64,000 nucleotides of DNA, taken from contig CAJINA010000094.1 in the NCBI GenBank assembly GCA_905176665.1, positions 1 to 64,000 of the forward strand. Reading direction: 5' to 3'. The stretch comes from Olavius algarvensis Delta 4 endosymbiont (lineage in GTDB: Bacteria; Desulfobacterota; Desulfobacteria; Desulfobacterales; CAJINA01). Numbering within the stretch: the stretch's first letter is position 1; each line of letters starts with the position of its first letter. Under the pieces are notes generated by a model. The model had not been told where the DNA came from. It ran no database searches and saw nothing but the letters and a program-made list of their open reading frames with translations. A program made the translations under genes and the position numbers. Below, one piece after another: positions 34,498 through 43,572 of the stretch.

Positions 34498-35790
34498 TCA
34501 GTCATCGAAATCGCCCTCGGGGCCTTTGTCCGACTCTATGGCGGCAGCCTTTGCGGAGATCTGCTCCGGGGTCCAATCAGCCGGATCCTCGATTCGCCCG
34601 ACCTTGGCACCCGGATCGTGTGAGCCGGTTTCCAGGATTTTCTCTATGGCGATTTGGGCAGTATCTTCGGCGTTGAACACCTTCGTGAGCAGGGTGTAGA
34701 CAAAGTCTTCCACCCGCTTGGCCATCCGGGCTTTCACCTCGGCCGGCTGGCCCAAAAGGTGGTTTTCGAAAGGCAGGTTGAGTTTTTTGTAGTTTCCGCC
34801 CTTGATGCCGGCCTCATCGGCATAGGCGCGCATGCGGTCCCACATCTCTTCGGTTACACCGGCCTGCGGGACTTTGATAAAATCACCATTGGCGTCAAGA
34901 ACGGCGTTGCCGTAGTCGTTGACTTCAAAACCCCAAGACAGCATCTGCAGGGCGGTGGCTACATTGGCCTTGGTTGTCCGGGTTTTGGCGGCAATGTCAC
35001 GTAACCGGTCGGAGTTGTTGCCGGAGGTGCCGTGCTGGGCCCCGGAGATGCCATAGGGCGACAGCGCAGCATGTATTTGGGCGGTCAGGGGGACCTGGAT
35101 GCCCTGTCCGCTGGCCTCGATACCGTGGGTGGTGCCGTTGTTCAGGGCAATCCAGTCGGGGAAGATGTCGTGCGCGTTCAATCCCTGGATGAGAAACAGG
35201 GCCTCTTCAACGGTGGACAATCCCAGTTTACCCTTGATTTCACCAATTTCGGTTTCAAGGCCGGCCCAGGAGGGAATCAACGGATTCAGTTCAAGATTGG
35301 CCAGCAGGTTCTGGTCGTCGGGCATATGCGAGGCATCAATGGCAATGGAGGTGATTCCGGCGTCGAACAGGGTGGGGATTTCAACTTTGGCCGGGGCAAC
35401 GTCATCTTTGGATTTGATACCGTAGTGATCGGCGTGGATCGCGACCGGGACAGTGATCCCCATCTCGTTGCACAGGGCGTCCACCTGCCGGGCAATGTTC
35501 CAATAGTTGACGGCACAATAGGCATTGGCGCCGCCTTCGGAGCGTGCGATTTCGATGATCAGGCAGCTGTTGGCCCGTTGGGCGGCGGCCAGGGCTCCCC
35601 GGATGACGAAATAGCTGCGGCCGTTGGCTGCGATGGATATTGCGCCGCCTTTGGCCAGCATGGCACGATCGATATATTTACCGCTGACGATGAGTGCTCG
35701 GGAATTCGGGAACAGCTTCACTATATTGGGGGGGCGGCCGATGGACAATGCTTTGTCAAAGCCATTGGAACCATTTGAAATAGTTGACAT
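34498..35790 (-). CDS. Class II fructose-bisphosphate aldolase-type enzyme
   Basis: 430-residue zinc-dependent aldolase of glycolysis/gluconeogenesis or a close relative. Metal and active-site segments are VAIHADHYG, GITSIAIDASHMPDDQN, LNNGTTHGI and ISGAQHGTSGNNSD. The start at 35790 (MSTISNGSNG) is fixed by AAGGAGG; an upstream in-frame extension runs through non-coding sequence. The family includes long class II aldolases acting on fructose 1,6-bisphosphate; tagatose or sedoheptulose bisphosphates are alternatives. It has its own leader region (35791-35980), in which I see no clear promoter. Confidence 0.85.
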   Translation of the reverse strand: MSTISNGSNGFDKALSIGRPPNIVKLFPNSRALIVSGKYIDRAMLAKGGAISIAANGRSYFVIRGALAAAQRANSCLIIEIARSEGGANAYCAVNYWNIARQVDALCNEMGITVPVAIHADHYGIKSKDDVAPAKVEIPTLFDAGITSIAIDASHMPDDQNLLANLELNPLIPSWAGLETEIGEIKGKLGLSTVEEALFLIQGLNAHDIFPDWIALNNGTTHGIEASGQGIQVPLTAQIHAALSPYGISGAQHGTSGNNSDRLRDIAAKTRTTKANVATALQMLSWGFEVNDYGNAVLDANGDFIKVPQAGVTEEMWDRMRAYADEAGIKGGNYKKLNLPFENHLLGQPAEVKARMAKRVEDFVYTLLTKVFNAEDTAQIAIEKILETGSHDPGAKVGRIEDPADWTPEQISAKAAAIESDKGPEGDFDD

Positions 35791-35980
35791 ATTTTCCTCC
35801 TTATAATTTTGATGATACTCGGAAGTGTGTATTCGAAATCGCCGGCCCGGGTATGGTTCCGGGTTGGTTTGCCCGGGGCCTATGCTTGAGGTCCGGGGAA
35901 ACCAAGCATGCCGTTTAGTGTGTCCGGTCCAGCTATGCGTATAAATACTGAATATATACAGCCTTCCGGTATATGTAAAC

Positions 35981-36259
35981 CTAGTAGCCTGTGGATTTTC
36001 TGCGACTTGCGGGTGAGGTTGAAGACTTTTCGATGTCAATGATCTTACTACCCGGGTATTCCTTGGTCTCGTAGTTGGGGATCATCATTAGGCAGTGACT
36101 TGGCTGGCCGATTTGCGACACCGTGCAGTCAATGTTGTCGGCGGCCTCCTGGGCCGGCCGGGTGGAATCGGGCAACGCCTGCACGACAAACGAAAAGCCC
36201 CGGGCGCTTATAAATTCCAGTAAGTGCCAGACACTTTTATTCAGATCGGCCCCCTTCAC
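35981..36259 (-). pseudogene. Decayed YbaK/ProX-type aminoacyl-tRNA deacylase
   Basis: The N-terminal 55 residues (ARGFSFVVQALPDSTRPAQEAAD and CTVSQI) match the start of the YbaK/EbsC editing family. The expected next motif, IAKSL, appears only in another reading frame (GCC AAG TCA CTG just downstream), and the remaining ~110 residues of the fold, including the later catalytic region, are absent. I read it as a frameshifted and truncated remnant. Its start overlaps the stop of the ACT-domain gene. Confidence 0.6.
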
Positions 36260-36651
36260 TGTTCTCCAAATGTATGTCCGGCTGCCTGCAAGACCTGGCG
36301 GGCCAGCAGTAGTTTTTCCGTTTTTACGAGTATATAATCCGTATCGAAAGTTGATACCGCAAAGATACTGACCTTTGCCTCGGCCAGAGGTGTCGCCATC
36401 GCAGCCAGAACGCCGGTTAAGTCAAACTCCAGGGGGCCGACAACCTTGATGCAGGACCAACCGGTCTCCGCCTTTCCGGAATCCAGCTTTATGCTGTCAT
36501 CACAGACGATGGATAACTCTGCGTCCGACCGGCTGATGTTGTAAAACGCGCCGGCCAAGACCGCGGGCGGTATCTCGCTGTCGGCGGCAAAACGGTGCAC
36601 CGTGAAAGAGCCGTCGAGGATATTTAAGTTTAACTTTGGATTTGGTACCAT
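36256..36651 (-). CDS. ACT-domain protein (CASTOR-like)
   Basis: 131-residue protein with a compact pair of ACT-type folds; the second half, VGPLEFDLTGVLAAMATPLAEAKVSIFAVSTFDTDYILV, is a textbook ACT ligand-binding segment. Such small stand-alone proteins probably sense amino acids, but no ligand is known from sequence. It overlaps the ybaK remnant by 4 bases and follows the VOC gene closely, so these small genes form one minus-strand run. Confidence 0.8.
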   Translation of the reverse strand: MVPNPKLNLNILDGSFTVHRFAADSEIPPAVLAGAFYNISRSDAELSIVCDDSIKLDSGKAETGWSCIKVVGPLEFDLTGVLAAMATPLAEAKVSIFAVSTFDTDYILVKTEKLLLARQVLQAAGHTFGEQ

Positions 36652-36657
36652 CGGTTT

Positions 36658-37017
36658 TTATGCGGGCTGATCGGACCAGACTGCAAATTCATTCCCACTT
36701 GGCTCGGTGAAATGAAAGCGACGCCCACCGGGAAATGCGAAAATGGGTTTGACGATCTGGCCGCCGGCTTTTTCGATTTTCTCCAGAGTACCTTCCAGGT
36801 CATGGCTGTAGAAGATAATCAGGGCCGCGCCCTGGGCAGTCGTTGAATGCTGTTTGGATTTGAAGAAGCCGCCGTCGAGGCCCTGGTTCGCAAAGGCGGT
36901 GTAATCGGGGCCGAAATCTTCGAATGTCCAGTCAAAGACCTGGGTAAAGAATCGTTTGGTAGTCGGAATGTCCCTAGCCGGCAGTTCGATATAATTGATT
37001 TTTTCATGTTCTTTCAT
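36658..37017 (-). CDS. VOC (glyoxalase/dioxygenase) superfamily protein
   Basis: 119-residue vicinal-oxygen-chelate fold protein: INYIELPARDIPTTKRFFTQVFDWTFEDFG at the N-terminus and FPGGRRFHFTEPSGNEFAVW at the C-terminus are typical of the family. The residues H or E that bind metal are only partly obvious. Function unknown; members include glyoxalases and antibiotic-resistance proteins. Confidence 0.85.
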   Translation of the reverse strand: MKEHEKINYIELPARDIPTTKRFFTQVFDWTFEDFGPDYTAFANQGLDGGFFKSKQHSTTAQGAALIIFYSHDLEGTLEKIEKAGGQIVKPIFAFPGGRRFHFTEPSGNEFAVWSDQPA

Positions 37018-37089
37018 ATTTACCTGCCTGAACGATACATGCTTTTTTGCTCACTTAGGATGCTCTATCGTAAATCGTGACGCCCCCTG

Positions 37090-37425
37090 TCAAAGCTCGG
37101 GATCGGAAAAGTGAGAAACGTGCCTTAGCTTGAAATTGGAATCCAGATCGTAAGGTATGGCTTTCAGCATAAATTGCAATTCGCAGCCATAACGTTCGAA
37201 GGCGAGTTCACCATTACAGTGGGTGTGGTAGACCAACTCGAAGCCGTCCGGGGTTTTAAAAGCCGCCCCTTTTTTAATCCATTCGCCGCCGGGGTGGCTG
37301 ACATAGGCGACCACCAGGGTACCACCGCCCGCCAGGGGCGTTACCCGCAGTGGACGTTCATCAACATCCAGGTAGTCTTCATTGCCCCGGACGAATTCTA
37401 TAGCCAAAGGGGAGGCGTCTTCCAT
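37090..37425 (-). CDS. Hypothetical protein
   Basis: 111-residue protein I do not recognise. It is probably a small all-beta cytoplasmic fold (alternating hydrophobic strands, GGGTLVVAYVSHPGGEWI). Cysteines at CNGELAF and YGCELQF are not arranged as a metal motif. It lies 13 bases after the DUF488 gene on the same strand. No ATG-proximal ribosome binding site stands out, so the start is uncertain. Confidence 0.55.
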   Translation of the reverse strand: MEDASPLAIEFVRGNEDYLDVDERPLRVTPLAGGGTLVVAYVSHPGGEWIKKGAAFKTPDGFELVYHTHCNGELAFERYGCELQFMLKAIPYDLDSNFKLRHVSHFSDPEL

Positions 37426-37438
37426 AAATCCTCAGAAC

Positions 37439-37825
37439 CTACTTGAACCGGGCGCTGCGCACCGCCAGCAACTCCCGCAGGATGGATCGGTGGCAGCGGG
37501 CCTCGTTTTCACAATAGCAACCCACCGATATGTTTGCGCCGTGGGATAAGGCCGCCAGCAGGTCGAGCAGGCGGCTTTTTTCAGGCTTTTTCATTTCGGC
37601 CCTGTACTTGCGATCAAAGACGGTCCACGCTTTATCGGTTTTGACTGCCTGTCCCAATTTCATCAGTTCCGGCGTCGGGGCGACATCGGGCAGCCAGACA
37701 TCATACCAGTTTTGCGATGCAAATTCGCTTTTCGGCACACCTCGGGGCGGACGCCGGACGGTCCCTATGCGCAGGCCTTCGTCTTTGCTGCGTTTCGTAC
37801 CAAGCCGGACAATGCGGATTGCCAT
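37439..37825 (-). CDS. DUF488-family protein
   Basis: 128-residue member of the DUF488 family, with the typical FASQNWYDVWLPDVAP segment and the conserved cysteine region SVGCYCENEARCHRSILRELL. Function unknown; a nucleic-acid-modifying or thiol role has been proposed for relatives. The start at 37825 (MAIRIVRLG) has GGAGGATA upstream; a start 6 codons earlier lacks it. Confidence 0.85.
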   Translation of the reverse strand: MAIRIVRLGTKRSKDEGLRIGTVRRPPRGVPKSEFASQNWYDVWLPDVAPTPELMKLGQAVKTDKAWTVFDRKYRAEMKKPEKSRLLDLLAALSHGANISVGCYCENEARCHRSILRELLAVRSARFK

Positions 37826-37853
37826 GGATATCCTCCAGTACACAACTTGCGGC

Positions 37854-38243
37854 CTAATCCGTGTGGCCGATTTGGGCGGTAACTTCTATCTCGAGTTTCA
37901 TCTGGTCATCGAGCAGACCCGCGATCATGATGGTTGCCGCCGGAAGGACCCGGCCCAGATACTTCTTGAAGACGGGCCAGCAGGGCTCAAAATCAGATCT
38001 ATCCGGAAATATATACCGCACACGCACGATTCGGTCCAGGCTGCTGCCGGCTTCCGCCAGTGCTTGGGCTATGTTTTTGAAGCACTGGTCGGCCTGTTCA
38101 ACGACATTCTCGGATATGGTCATTGACCCGTAATCGTAGCCGGTTGTGCCGGAAACAAATATCCAACCACCTTCAACGACTGCTCGGGAGTAGCTAATTT
38201 TCGATTCGAATTCAGATCCGCTGGAGATACGTTTGTGATGCAT
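37854..38243 (-). CDS. RidA family protein
   Basis: 129-residue YjgF/RidA-type imine deaminase fold. Seen are SRAVVEGGWIFVSGTTGYDYGSM, the AQALAEAGSSLDRIVRVRYIF helix-strand with the key arginine, and a C-terminal KLEIEVTAQI. Members hydrolyse reactive enamines made by PLP enzymes. It is the first gene of the small minus-strand cluster. Confidence 0.87.
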   Translation of the reverse strand: MHHKRISSGSEFESKISYSRAVVEGGWIFVSGTTGYDYGSMTISENVVEQADQCFKNIAQALAEAGSSLDRIVRVRYIFPDRSDFEPCWPVFKKYLGRVLPAATIMIAGLLDDQMKLEIEVTAQIGHTD

Positions 38244-38823
38244 AATGGCCTCAAATTTTTAATATTATCATATCATTAGGCATATTTATGGATTGGCCGG
38301 ATGTCAATATAGGTTAGCGGCCTTGGTTGCACTCACCCTTTTATGCCTGGCTGATACTGAGTGTTTTTACGTCGTGCGGTCCATACTAATCGAAGTCGGA
38401 CTAAAATTCTACCACCACCTTGGGCAACGCTTTCCGGTACCGGGTAACCCTATATTTTGATCGTAAGCGCCATGCCGTTATTTAGTTAAATAATTTCAGG
38501 TTATTATGAAAGGGTAGTGCTGTGGATGCACAGGCCACTGCGCATTGTGCACGAATTTTTGTGCAATGGTTTGTATATCTCCTTTAGTCCGTCCGCTTGT
38601 CGCCGAAAGTTATCGTGAAGATCGGCAGAGGTTTCAGGTGCGGCCATCACTAGATACGCGAGCCTTCCGGGACAAGCCCGGCCTGGCGTCGGTGACAGGC
38701 CGACACCTTTGCAGGTCCGCCAGTCGCTTCGGGTCATGGGGTTGAAGAATATTGTTGAATATCGGTAAGGTATTGTATAGAACCCTAACTCACACATTTA
38801 ACCTGATCGGATAGCATTGAATC
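38244..38823. other. 580-base intergenic region without a convincing gene
   Basis: Upstream of the LpoA-like gene. An open frame (38504-38797, minus) has no ribosome binding site or recognisable domain. GC-rich inverted repeats occur around 38660-38710 (GTCGG, 7 bases, CCGAC). It may contain the divergent promoters of the RidA and LpoA-like genes, but I cannot place them. Confidence 0.4.
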
Positions 38824-40830
38824 ATGAAACTGCGTACCATCGTTCCCGTGCTGCTGCTGCTCGCCCTGGGGCCGGCCTGTGCACCCAAAAAGATTGATGT
38901 GGGCACCGCCCCGGAAAGACCGGCTGTGGCTGTGACCGTACCGGAAAAAGCGTTTGCCCGCGCCGAACAGCTCTATGCGGACAAAGCCTACTCAGCGGCC
39001 GCGGCCGGCTATCTTGACTTTGCCAGCACCTACCCGGGGCATGCCCGGGCGGTTGAGGCTTTGATGAAAGCGGGCAGTGCCTACTTTACGCTGGGTGATT
39101 ACGAGGGGGCTCGCCGGACTTTTCGACAGATCGAAACGGATTATCCCGACACCGCGGCAGCCATTGCCGCCCGGGTTGAGACCGTGTTGACCTATTATTA
39201 TGAAGGCCAATTTGAAGAATTGCTGCTGCAGGCGGGCGCGATTCTCAACGCCGATGTGCCCCTGCCCCAACAGTTGAAACTCTATGCGATTCTGGGGGAT
39301 GCCTACATGGCCCTCGATGCCCCGGTAGATGCGGCCTATGCCTACGCCCGGGCTTACGAAATCGCCCAGGATGAAACCGGAGACGAACTGTACGAAAGGA
39401 TAAAATCCGCTCTGCGGCTGATGGAGCGACCCCAGGTAGATACCTTGGCGGACCGCCTGGAGAATCCCGAACTGCAGCAGATGGTGGTCGAACTGGCTGA
39501 TGCGTTGATCTACAAACGCTTTACCGTGGGCTGTCTGCTGCCGCTCAGCGGACGCTATGCCGTATACGGGCAGCGAGCCCTCAACGGGATTCAACTGGCG
39601 CTCAACAAGTCGAGTGCGGCCCGCACCAACCCCCACCTTGAGATCATTATCAAGGATACCCGCTCAGGCCCGGTGGCGGCGGTCCGGGCCGTGGGTGAAC
39701 TATACGACAGCGGGGTGGCTGCGATCATCGGGCCCATCGTAACCGCCGAATCGGCTGCCCGTGTCGCCCAGGAGCGGCATCTGCCCATTGTCACCTTCAC
39801 CCAGAAGGAACATATCACCGATATTGGGGACTTTGTATTTCGGAACTTCTTCACGCCCGGTATGCAGGTAAGGGCGATCGTCGATCATGCGGTGACCAAT
39901 CTCAAGGCCCGCCGGTTTGCAATTCTATATCCCGATGAAAAATACGGCCGCACCTTCATGAACCTATTTTGGGATGAAGTGATTCGCCAGAATGGTCAGG
40001 TTGTGGCGGTCGAGTCCTACGACGTGAAGACAGTTGATTTTGCAGAACCCATCAAAAAACTGGTGGGGCGACATTATCGCATCCCGGCGGATATTCAGGC
40101 GCGGGCCGAGCGCATCTGGCCACCTTTCAACAAGACCCGGGAGGGTGGGTGCCAGGGGTTGGAGAAAATGCCGGGCCTCATGTATCCCCTGCCGGCCGAG
40201 CTGGCCTGCTGGAAGAACTCTGCGGCCGAAGAGACGCCAGACTGCATCCCCGAGGCCGCTCCGGAATCAAAAGAGGCCGCTGAACCTAAATCCATCGTAG
40301 ATTTTGACGCGGTCTTTATCCCGGACGCGCCCAACAAAGCCGGCCTCATTCTGCCGCAGCTCGCTTTCTATGATGTCAGCGAGGTGACCTTGATGGGAAC
40401 CAACCTGTGGAGTTCCAAGACGTTGATTGAAATGAGCCGTGACCATGCCAATGGCGCGATCTTGCCGAACGGTTTCTATGCCGGCAGCACAAAGCCGCCC
40501 ACCCGTCAATTCGTGGCTGCTTACCAGGCAGCGTTTACGGATCCACCGGAATACATTGAGGCCGTCGGCTATGATACGGCCCGACTGCTGCTTGACTTGA
40601 TCGGCCGGCCGGATGTGCGCTCGCGCACCGAGCTCCGGGATGAATTGTTACGCGTGGCTGATTTTCAGGGCGCGACCGGCGCGACCGCCTTTGATTACAA
40701 CGGAGATGTGCACAAACCGCTTTTTCTGATCAAGGTCAAGGGCAGCCGATTCATTGAAATCGAATCGGAGGTTGAACAATCGAAAGCGCTGCCGGAGATG
40801 ACCGAACCGGAGATACCGGTCGCAGATTAG
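38824..40830 (+). CDS. LpoA/LppC-like lipoprotein with periplasmic-binding fold
   Basis: 668-residue outer-membrane-type lipoprotein. The signal ends at the lipobox GPAC (about residue 19). A TPR-like region (40-210) with EQLYADKAYSAAAAGYLDF and SAYFTLGDYEGARRTFR is followed by a type I periplasmic-binding domain (235-640) starting TVGCLLPLSGRYAVYGQRALNG. This layout matches LpoA, an activator of peptidoglycan synthases, but it could also be a substrate-binding protein. A cysteine- and proline-rich insert (about 435-485) is unusual. It ends 10 bases before waaA, so the two are one transcript. Confidence 0.82.
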   Translation: MKLRTIVPVLLLLALGPACAPKKIDVGTAPERPAVAVTVPEKAFARAEQLYADKAYSAAAAGYLDFASTYPGHARAVEALMKAGSAYFTLGDYEGARRTFRQIETDYPDTAAAIAARVETVLTYYYEGQFEELLLQAGAILNADVPLPQQLKLYAILGDAYMALDAPVDAAYAYARAYEIAQDETGDELYERIKSALRLMERPQVDTLADRLENPELQQMVVELADALIYKRFTVGCLLPLSGRYAVYGQRALNGIQLALNKSSAARTNPHLEIIIKDTRSGPVAAVRAVGELYDSGVAAIIGPIVTAESAARVAQERHLPIVTFTQKEHITDIGDFVFRNFFTPGMQVRAIVDHAVTNLKARRFAILYPDEKYGRTFMNLFWDEVIRQNGQVVAVESYDVKTVDFAEPIKKLVGRHYRIPADIQARAERIWPPFNKTREGGCQGLEKMPGLMYPLPAELACWKNSAAEETPDCIPEAAPESKEAAEPKSIVDFDAVFIPDAPNKAGLILPQLAFYDVSEVTLMGTNLWSSKTLIEMSRDHANGAILPNGFYAGSTKPPTRQFVAAYQAAFTDPPEYIEAVGYDTARLLLDLIGRPDVRSRTELRDELLRVADFQGATGATAFDYNGDVHKPLFLIKVKGSRFIEIESEVEQSKALPEMTEPEIPVAD

Positions 40831-40840
40831 CTGCTATACG

Positions 40841-42145
40841 GTGAGCATGAACCTACCTTTGATCATCTATGCAATCGCAGGGGCCCTTGTCCTCCTTTTG
40901 AGCCTGCCATTTTTCCTGATCTATGCGCTGGCCACAGGCAAGCATCTTGAAAGTCTGTCCAATCGCCTGGGAAACTACCGCCGCGCCTTGGGGAGCAAGG
41001 CTGCCGGCCGCACGCGCATATGGGTGCATGCCGCCTCCGTGGGCGAGGTTGCCGCCGCGGCTCCGATTATTGCTGAGCTTTCCGGTGATTTGCCCACAGC
41101 TGATTTTGTGGTCTCAACGACGACGTCCGCCGGGCAGGCGGCGGCCCGCGAAAGCCTGGGCTCACGGACTACCTGTGTATACGCACCGGTTGATTTTCTG
41201 GCCGCGATCGCCCTGGCCCTGCAAACCGTACAGCCGGATGTCATGGTTTTTGTTGAGACTGAGACCTGGCCCAACTGGCTGTACCTTTCACGGCGGTTCG
41301 GTATTCCCACAGCCGTAGTCAACGGGCGCATCTCAGGGCGCTCTATCAAAGGGTACGGCCGTATACGGGCCCTGGTGGGGCCGGTCTTAAAAACCGTGGC
41401 CACTTTCAGTATGATCGGGCCCTCTGACGCGAAGCGTCTCAAGAGCCTGGGGGTGACGGCGAAAAATATTGCCGTCAACGGCAACGCCAAGTACGATCGT
41501 CTTGCCGGGGCCGCCACTCCTGCGGCGGCAGCGGCGATGGCCGCCCTGTTCAACCTGAACGCTGGTGACCCGGTCGTGGTGGCCGGCAGCCTGCGCCGCG
41601 GAGAGGAAGGCCCGCTGCTCGATACCTTTTTGCAAATCCGCCAAATGGTCCCGGCCGTCGTTTGGATTGCGGCCCCTCGACACCTGCACCGGGTAGAAAA
41701 AATCGCCGACCGGGCAACAGCACTGGGAATCGATTTTCAGCTGCGCTCCGGATTGCAGCCGCCCGGCAGGGAGCGGCACGCCGCGTTGGTGATCCTGGAT
41801 ACCCTTGGTGAGCTGCATGCCGCCTACAGCGTGGCCACGGTGGTTTTTTGCGGTGGCAGCCTCGTGCCGCTGGGCGGCCAGAATGTCTTGGAAGCAGCCG
41901 CCTGGGGCAAACCGGTCCTGTTCGGCCCTTCCATGGAGGATTTCCAGGGGGAGAAGGAACTGTTGCTGGCCTCCGGCGGTGGGCGTGAGGTCCGCGACCA
42001 GGAAGCCCTGGTCGATAAAATCCACTACTATCTTACCCACCCGGAAGAAGCCGCCCGGGCCGGCAAGGTCGGCCGGAATATGGTCCGGGCCAATACCGGT
42101 GCGGCCCGCAAACACGCCGATGCTATTTTACGCCTGTTAAAATAG
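40841..42145 (+). CDS. waaA: 3-deoxy-D-manno-octulosonic acid transferase
   Basis: 434-residue membrane-anchored glycosyltransferase that adds Kdo to lipid A. One N-terminal helix (5-28) is followed by a GT-B fold: IWVHAASVGEVAAAAPII, VVSTTTSAGQAAA, FVETETWPNWL and VVAGSLRRGEEGPLL, with GGSLVPLGGQNVLEAAAWGKPVLFGP at the nucleotide-sugar site. Start is GTG at 40841 or ATG six bases later. Adjacent to the LpoA-like gene. Confidence 0.93.
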   Translation: MSMNLPLIIYAIAGALVLLLSLPFFLIYALATGKHLESLSNRLGNYRRALGSKAAGRTRIWVHAASVGEVAAAAPIIAELSGDLPTADFVVSTTTSAGQAAARESLGSRTTCVYAPVDFLAAIALALQTVQPDVMVFVETETWPNWLYLSRRFGIPTAVVNGRISGRSIKGYGRIRALVGPVLKTVATFSMIGPSDAKRLKSLGVTAKNIAVNGNAKYDRLAGAATPAAAAAMAALFNLNAGDPVVVAGSLRRGEEGPLLDTFLQIRQMVPAVVWIAAPRHLHRVEKIADRATALGIDFQLRSGLQPPGRERHAALVILDTLGELHAAYSVATVVFCGGSLVPLGGQNVLEAAAWGKPVLFGPSMEDFQGEKELLLASGGGREVRDQEALVDKIHYYLTHPEEAARAGKVGRNMVRANTGAARKHADAILRLLK

Positions 42146-42193
42146 GGTCAGGTTATTCTTTGAGAAGTGTTGCCAGGACTTGGCTTAACCAAA

Positions 42194-42222
42194 ACTTTAG
42201 CCTTCAGTCTTCAACCTTTAGC
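42194..42222. repeat. CTTCAG-type short repeat
   Basis: ACTTTAGCCTTCAGTCTTC followed by AACCTTTAG, the reverse complement of a similar stretch at 18450-18480. Short degenerate repeats of this kind sit at 3' ends of genes; here it lies at the end of waaA and pfkA. Confidence 0.5.
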
Positions 42223-43548
42223 CTGGCCAGAGACCAGCGAACCCTGCCCCGTCGCCTCCAGCACCGTCCGCCAGAGTTTGCCATGCGACAGGACCTGCTT
42301 GCGTTTGCCCACCGAGGCACTCAGGGGAATGTGTACAAAGTGATTGTTCCAGTGGCCGATGAGCAGCTTTGTCTTCCCCGCCAGCCCAGCGTGCACCGCA
42401 TCCCGACCTAAAAATCCACAGAATACGCTATCATTGGCGTTGGCCGGCAGGCTTCGGATCATATAGCTCGGGTCGATGTATTTGAGGGAAATGTCGATCG
42501 ACTTGCTTTCAAAATAGGCTGAAATCTCTCTCTTCAGCAACTGGCCGATATCCTTGAGGCGGATATTGCCAGATTCGTCACGTTCATCCTCTTCTTCCGA
42601 GAAGTACTTTTGCCCCGCGCCTTCCGCAACCACGATAACGGCATGGTCGCTGGCAGCCAGACGTCTTTCCAGTGCTTCGAGGACCCCGCCCGGTCCATGG
42701 AGGTCAAAATCTATTTCCGGGATCAAGACGAAATTGACGTCCTGCTGAGCCAGGGCGGCGGTGGTTGCGATGAACCCGGAGTGCCGGCCCATCAGTTTTA
42801 TGAGACCGATGCCGTTGGGGTAGCCTTTGGCTTCATTGTGGGCACCCTTGATGGCCCCGGTGGCCACCTGGACCGCGGTATCGAATCCAAAGGACCGGGA
42901 AACCAGGTGGATGTCATTGTCGATTGTCTTCGGAATCCCGATAACGCCGATCTTCAACCCCCGCCGGGTAATGGCGTCGGCAATTTTGCTGGTGGCCATC
43001 AGGGTACCGTCACCGCCTACCATAAAAAGCAGGCCGATGTTGGATCTTTCCAGGCTGTCGACAATCAGTTCGATATCTTGCGGTCCCCGCGAAGAGCCTA
43101 ATATCGACCCGCCCATATTGAGGATCAGGGAAACCACGGAAGGCGTGAGATCCATGAAATCATGACCGTAGTCTGAAATGAAGCCCTGCAGCCCGTAGCG
43201 GATGCCATAGATATTCTTGACCCCATAGTGGTAGTAAAGTTCGAGGACGATGGCGCGGATGATATCATTTAAACCAGGGCACAACCCGCCGCAGGTAGCG
43301 ATCGCGCAGCGCAGTTTACTGGGATCGAAGTAGATGTCGCGCCGCGGACCGGCCAGTTCAAATGCCGGCAGGGGTTCTCCCTGAGCTATCTTGGCCTCAA
43401 TTTCCCCGGGTCTGACCGAAACACAGATAAGATCCTCGTCCGACACGAAATACTGGGCCTGGCCCGCGATTTTCTCCTTGAGTATCGGGGACGGAATTTT
43501 AGCTTCGCCAAGAGATTCAATGGTTGGATTCAGGTTGCCGAGGTCCAT
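42211..43548 (-). CDS. pfkA: ATP-dependent 6-phosphofructokinase
   Basis: 445-residue phosphofructokinase of the longer clade. CAIATCGGLCPGLNDIIR starts the catalytic core; MVGGDGTLMATSKIADAI has the GGDGT signature of ATP-using enzymes rather than GGDD of PPi-using ones. GIPKTIDNDIHL binds the sugar phosphate and IKLMGRHSGFIATTAAL follows. It lies 24 bases after kdsD on the same strand. The last codons overlap the CTTCAG-type repeat. Confidence 0.92.
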   Translation of the reverse strand: MDLGNLNPTIESLGEAKIPSPILKEKIAGQAQYFVSDEDLICVSVRPGEIEAKIAQGEPLPAFELAGPRRDIYFDPSKLRCAIATCGGLCPGLNDIIRAIVLELYYHYGVKNIYGIRYGLQGFISDYGHDFMDLTPSVVSLILNMGGSILGSSRGPQDIELIVDSLERSNIGLLFMVGGDGTLMATSKIADAITRRGLKIGVIGIPKTIDNDIHLVSRSFGFDTAVQVATGAIKGAHNEAKGYPNGIGLIKLMGRHSGFIATTAALAQQDVNFVLIPEIDFDLHGPGGVLEALERRLAASDHAVIVVAEGAGQKYFSEEEDERDESGNIRLKDIGQLLKREISAYFESKSIDISLKYIDPSYMIRSLPANANDSVFCGFLGRDAVHAGLAGKTKLLIGHWNNHFVHIPLSASVGKRKQVLSHGKLWRTVLEATGQGSLVSGQAKG

Positions 43549-43572
43549 GTGTTTTCTCCTGAGAGGTGGGCT

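Noticed and set aside
38504..38797. 97-codon minus frame in the gap before the LpoA-like gene
   Set aside because: No ribosome binding site or recognised domain; may be decayed sequence.
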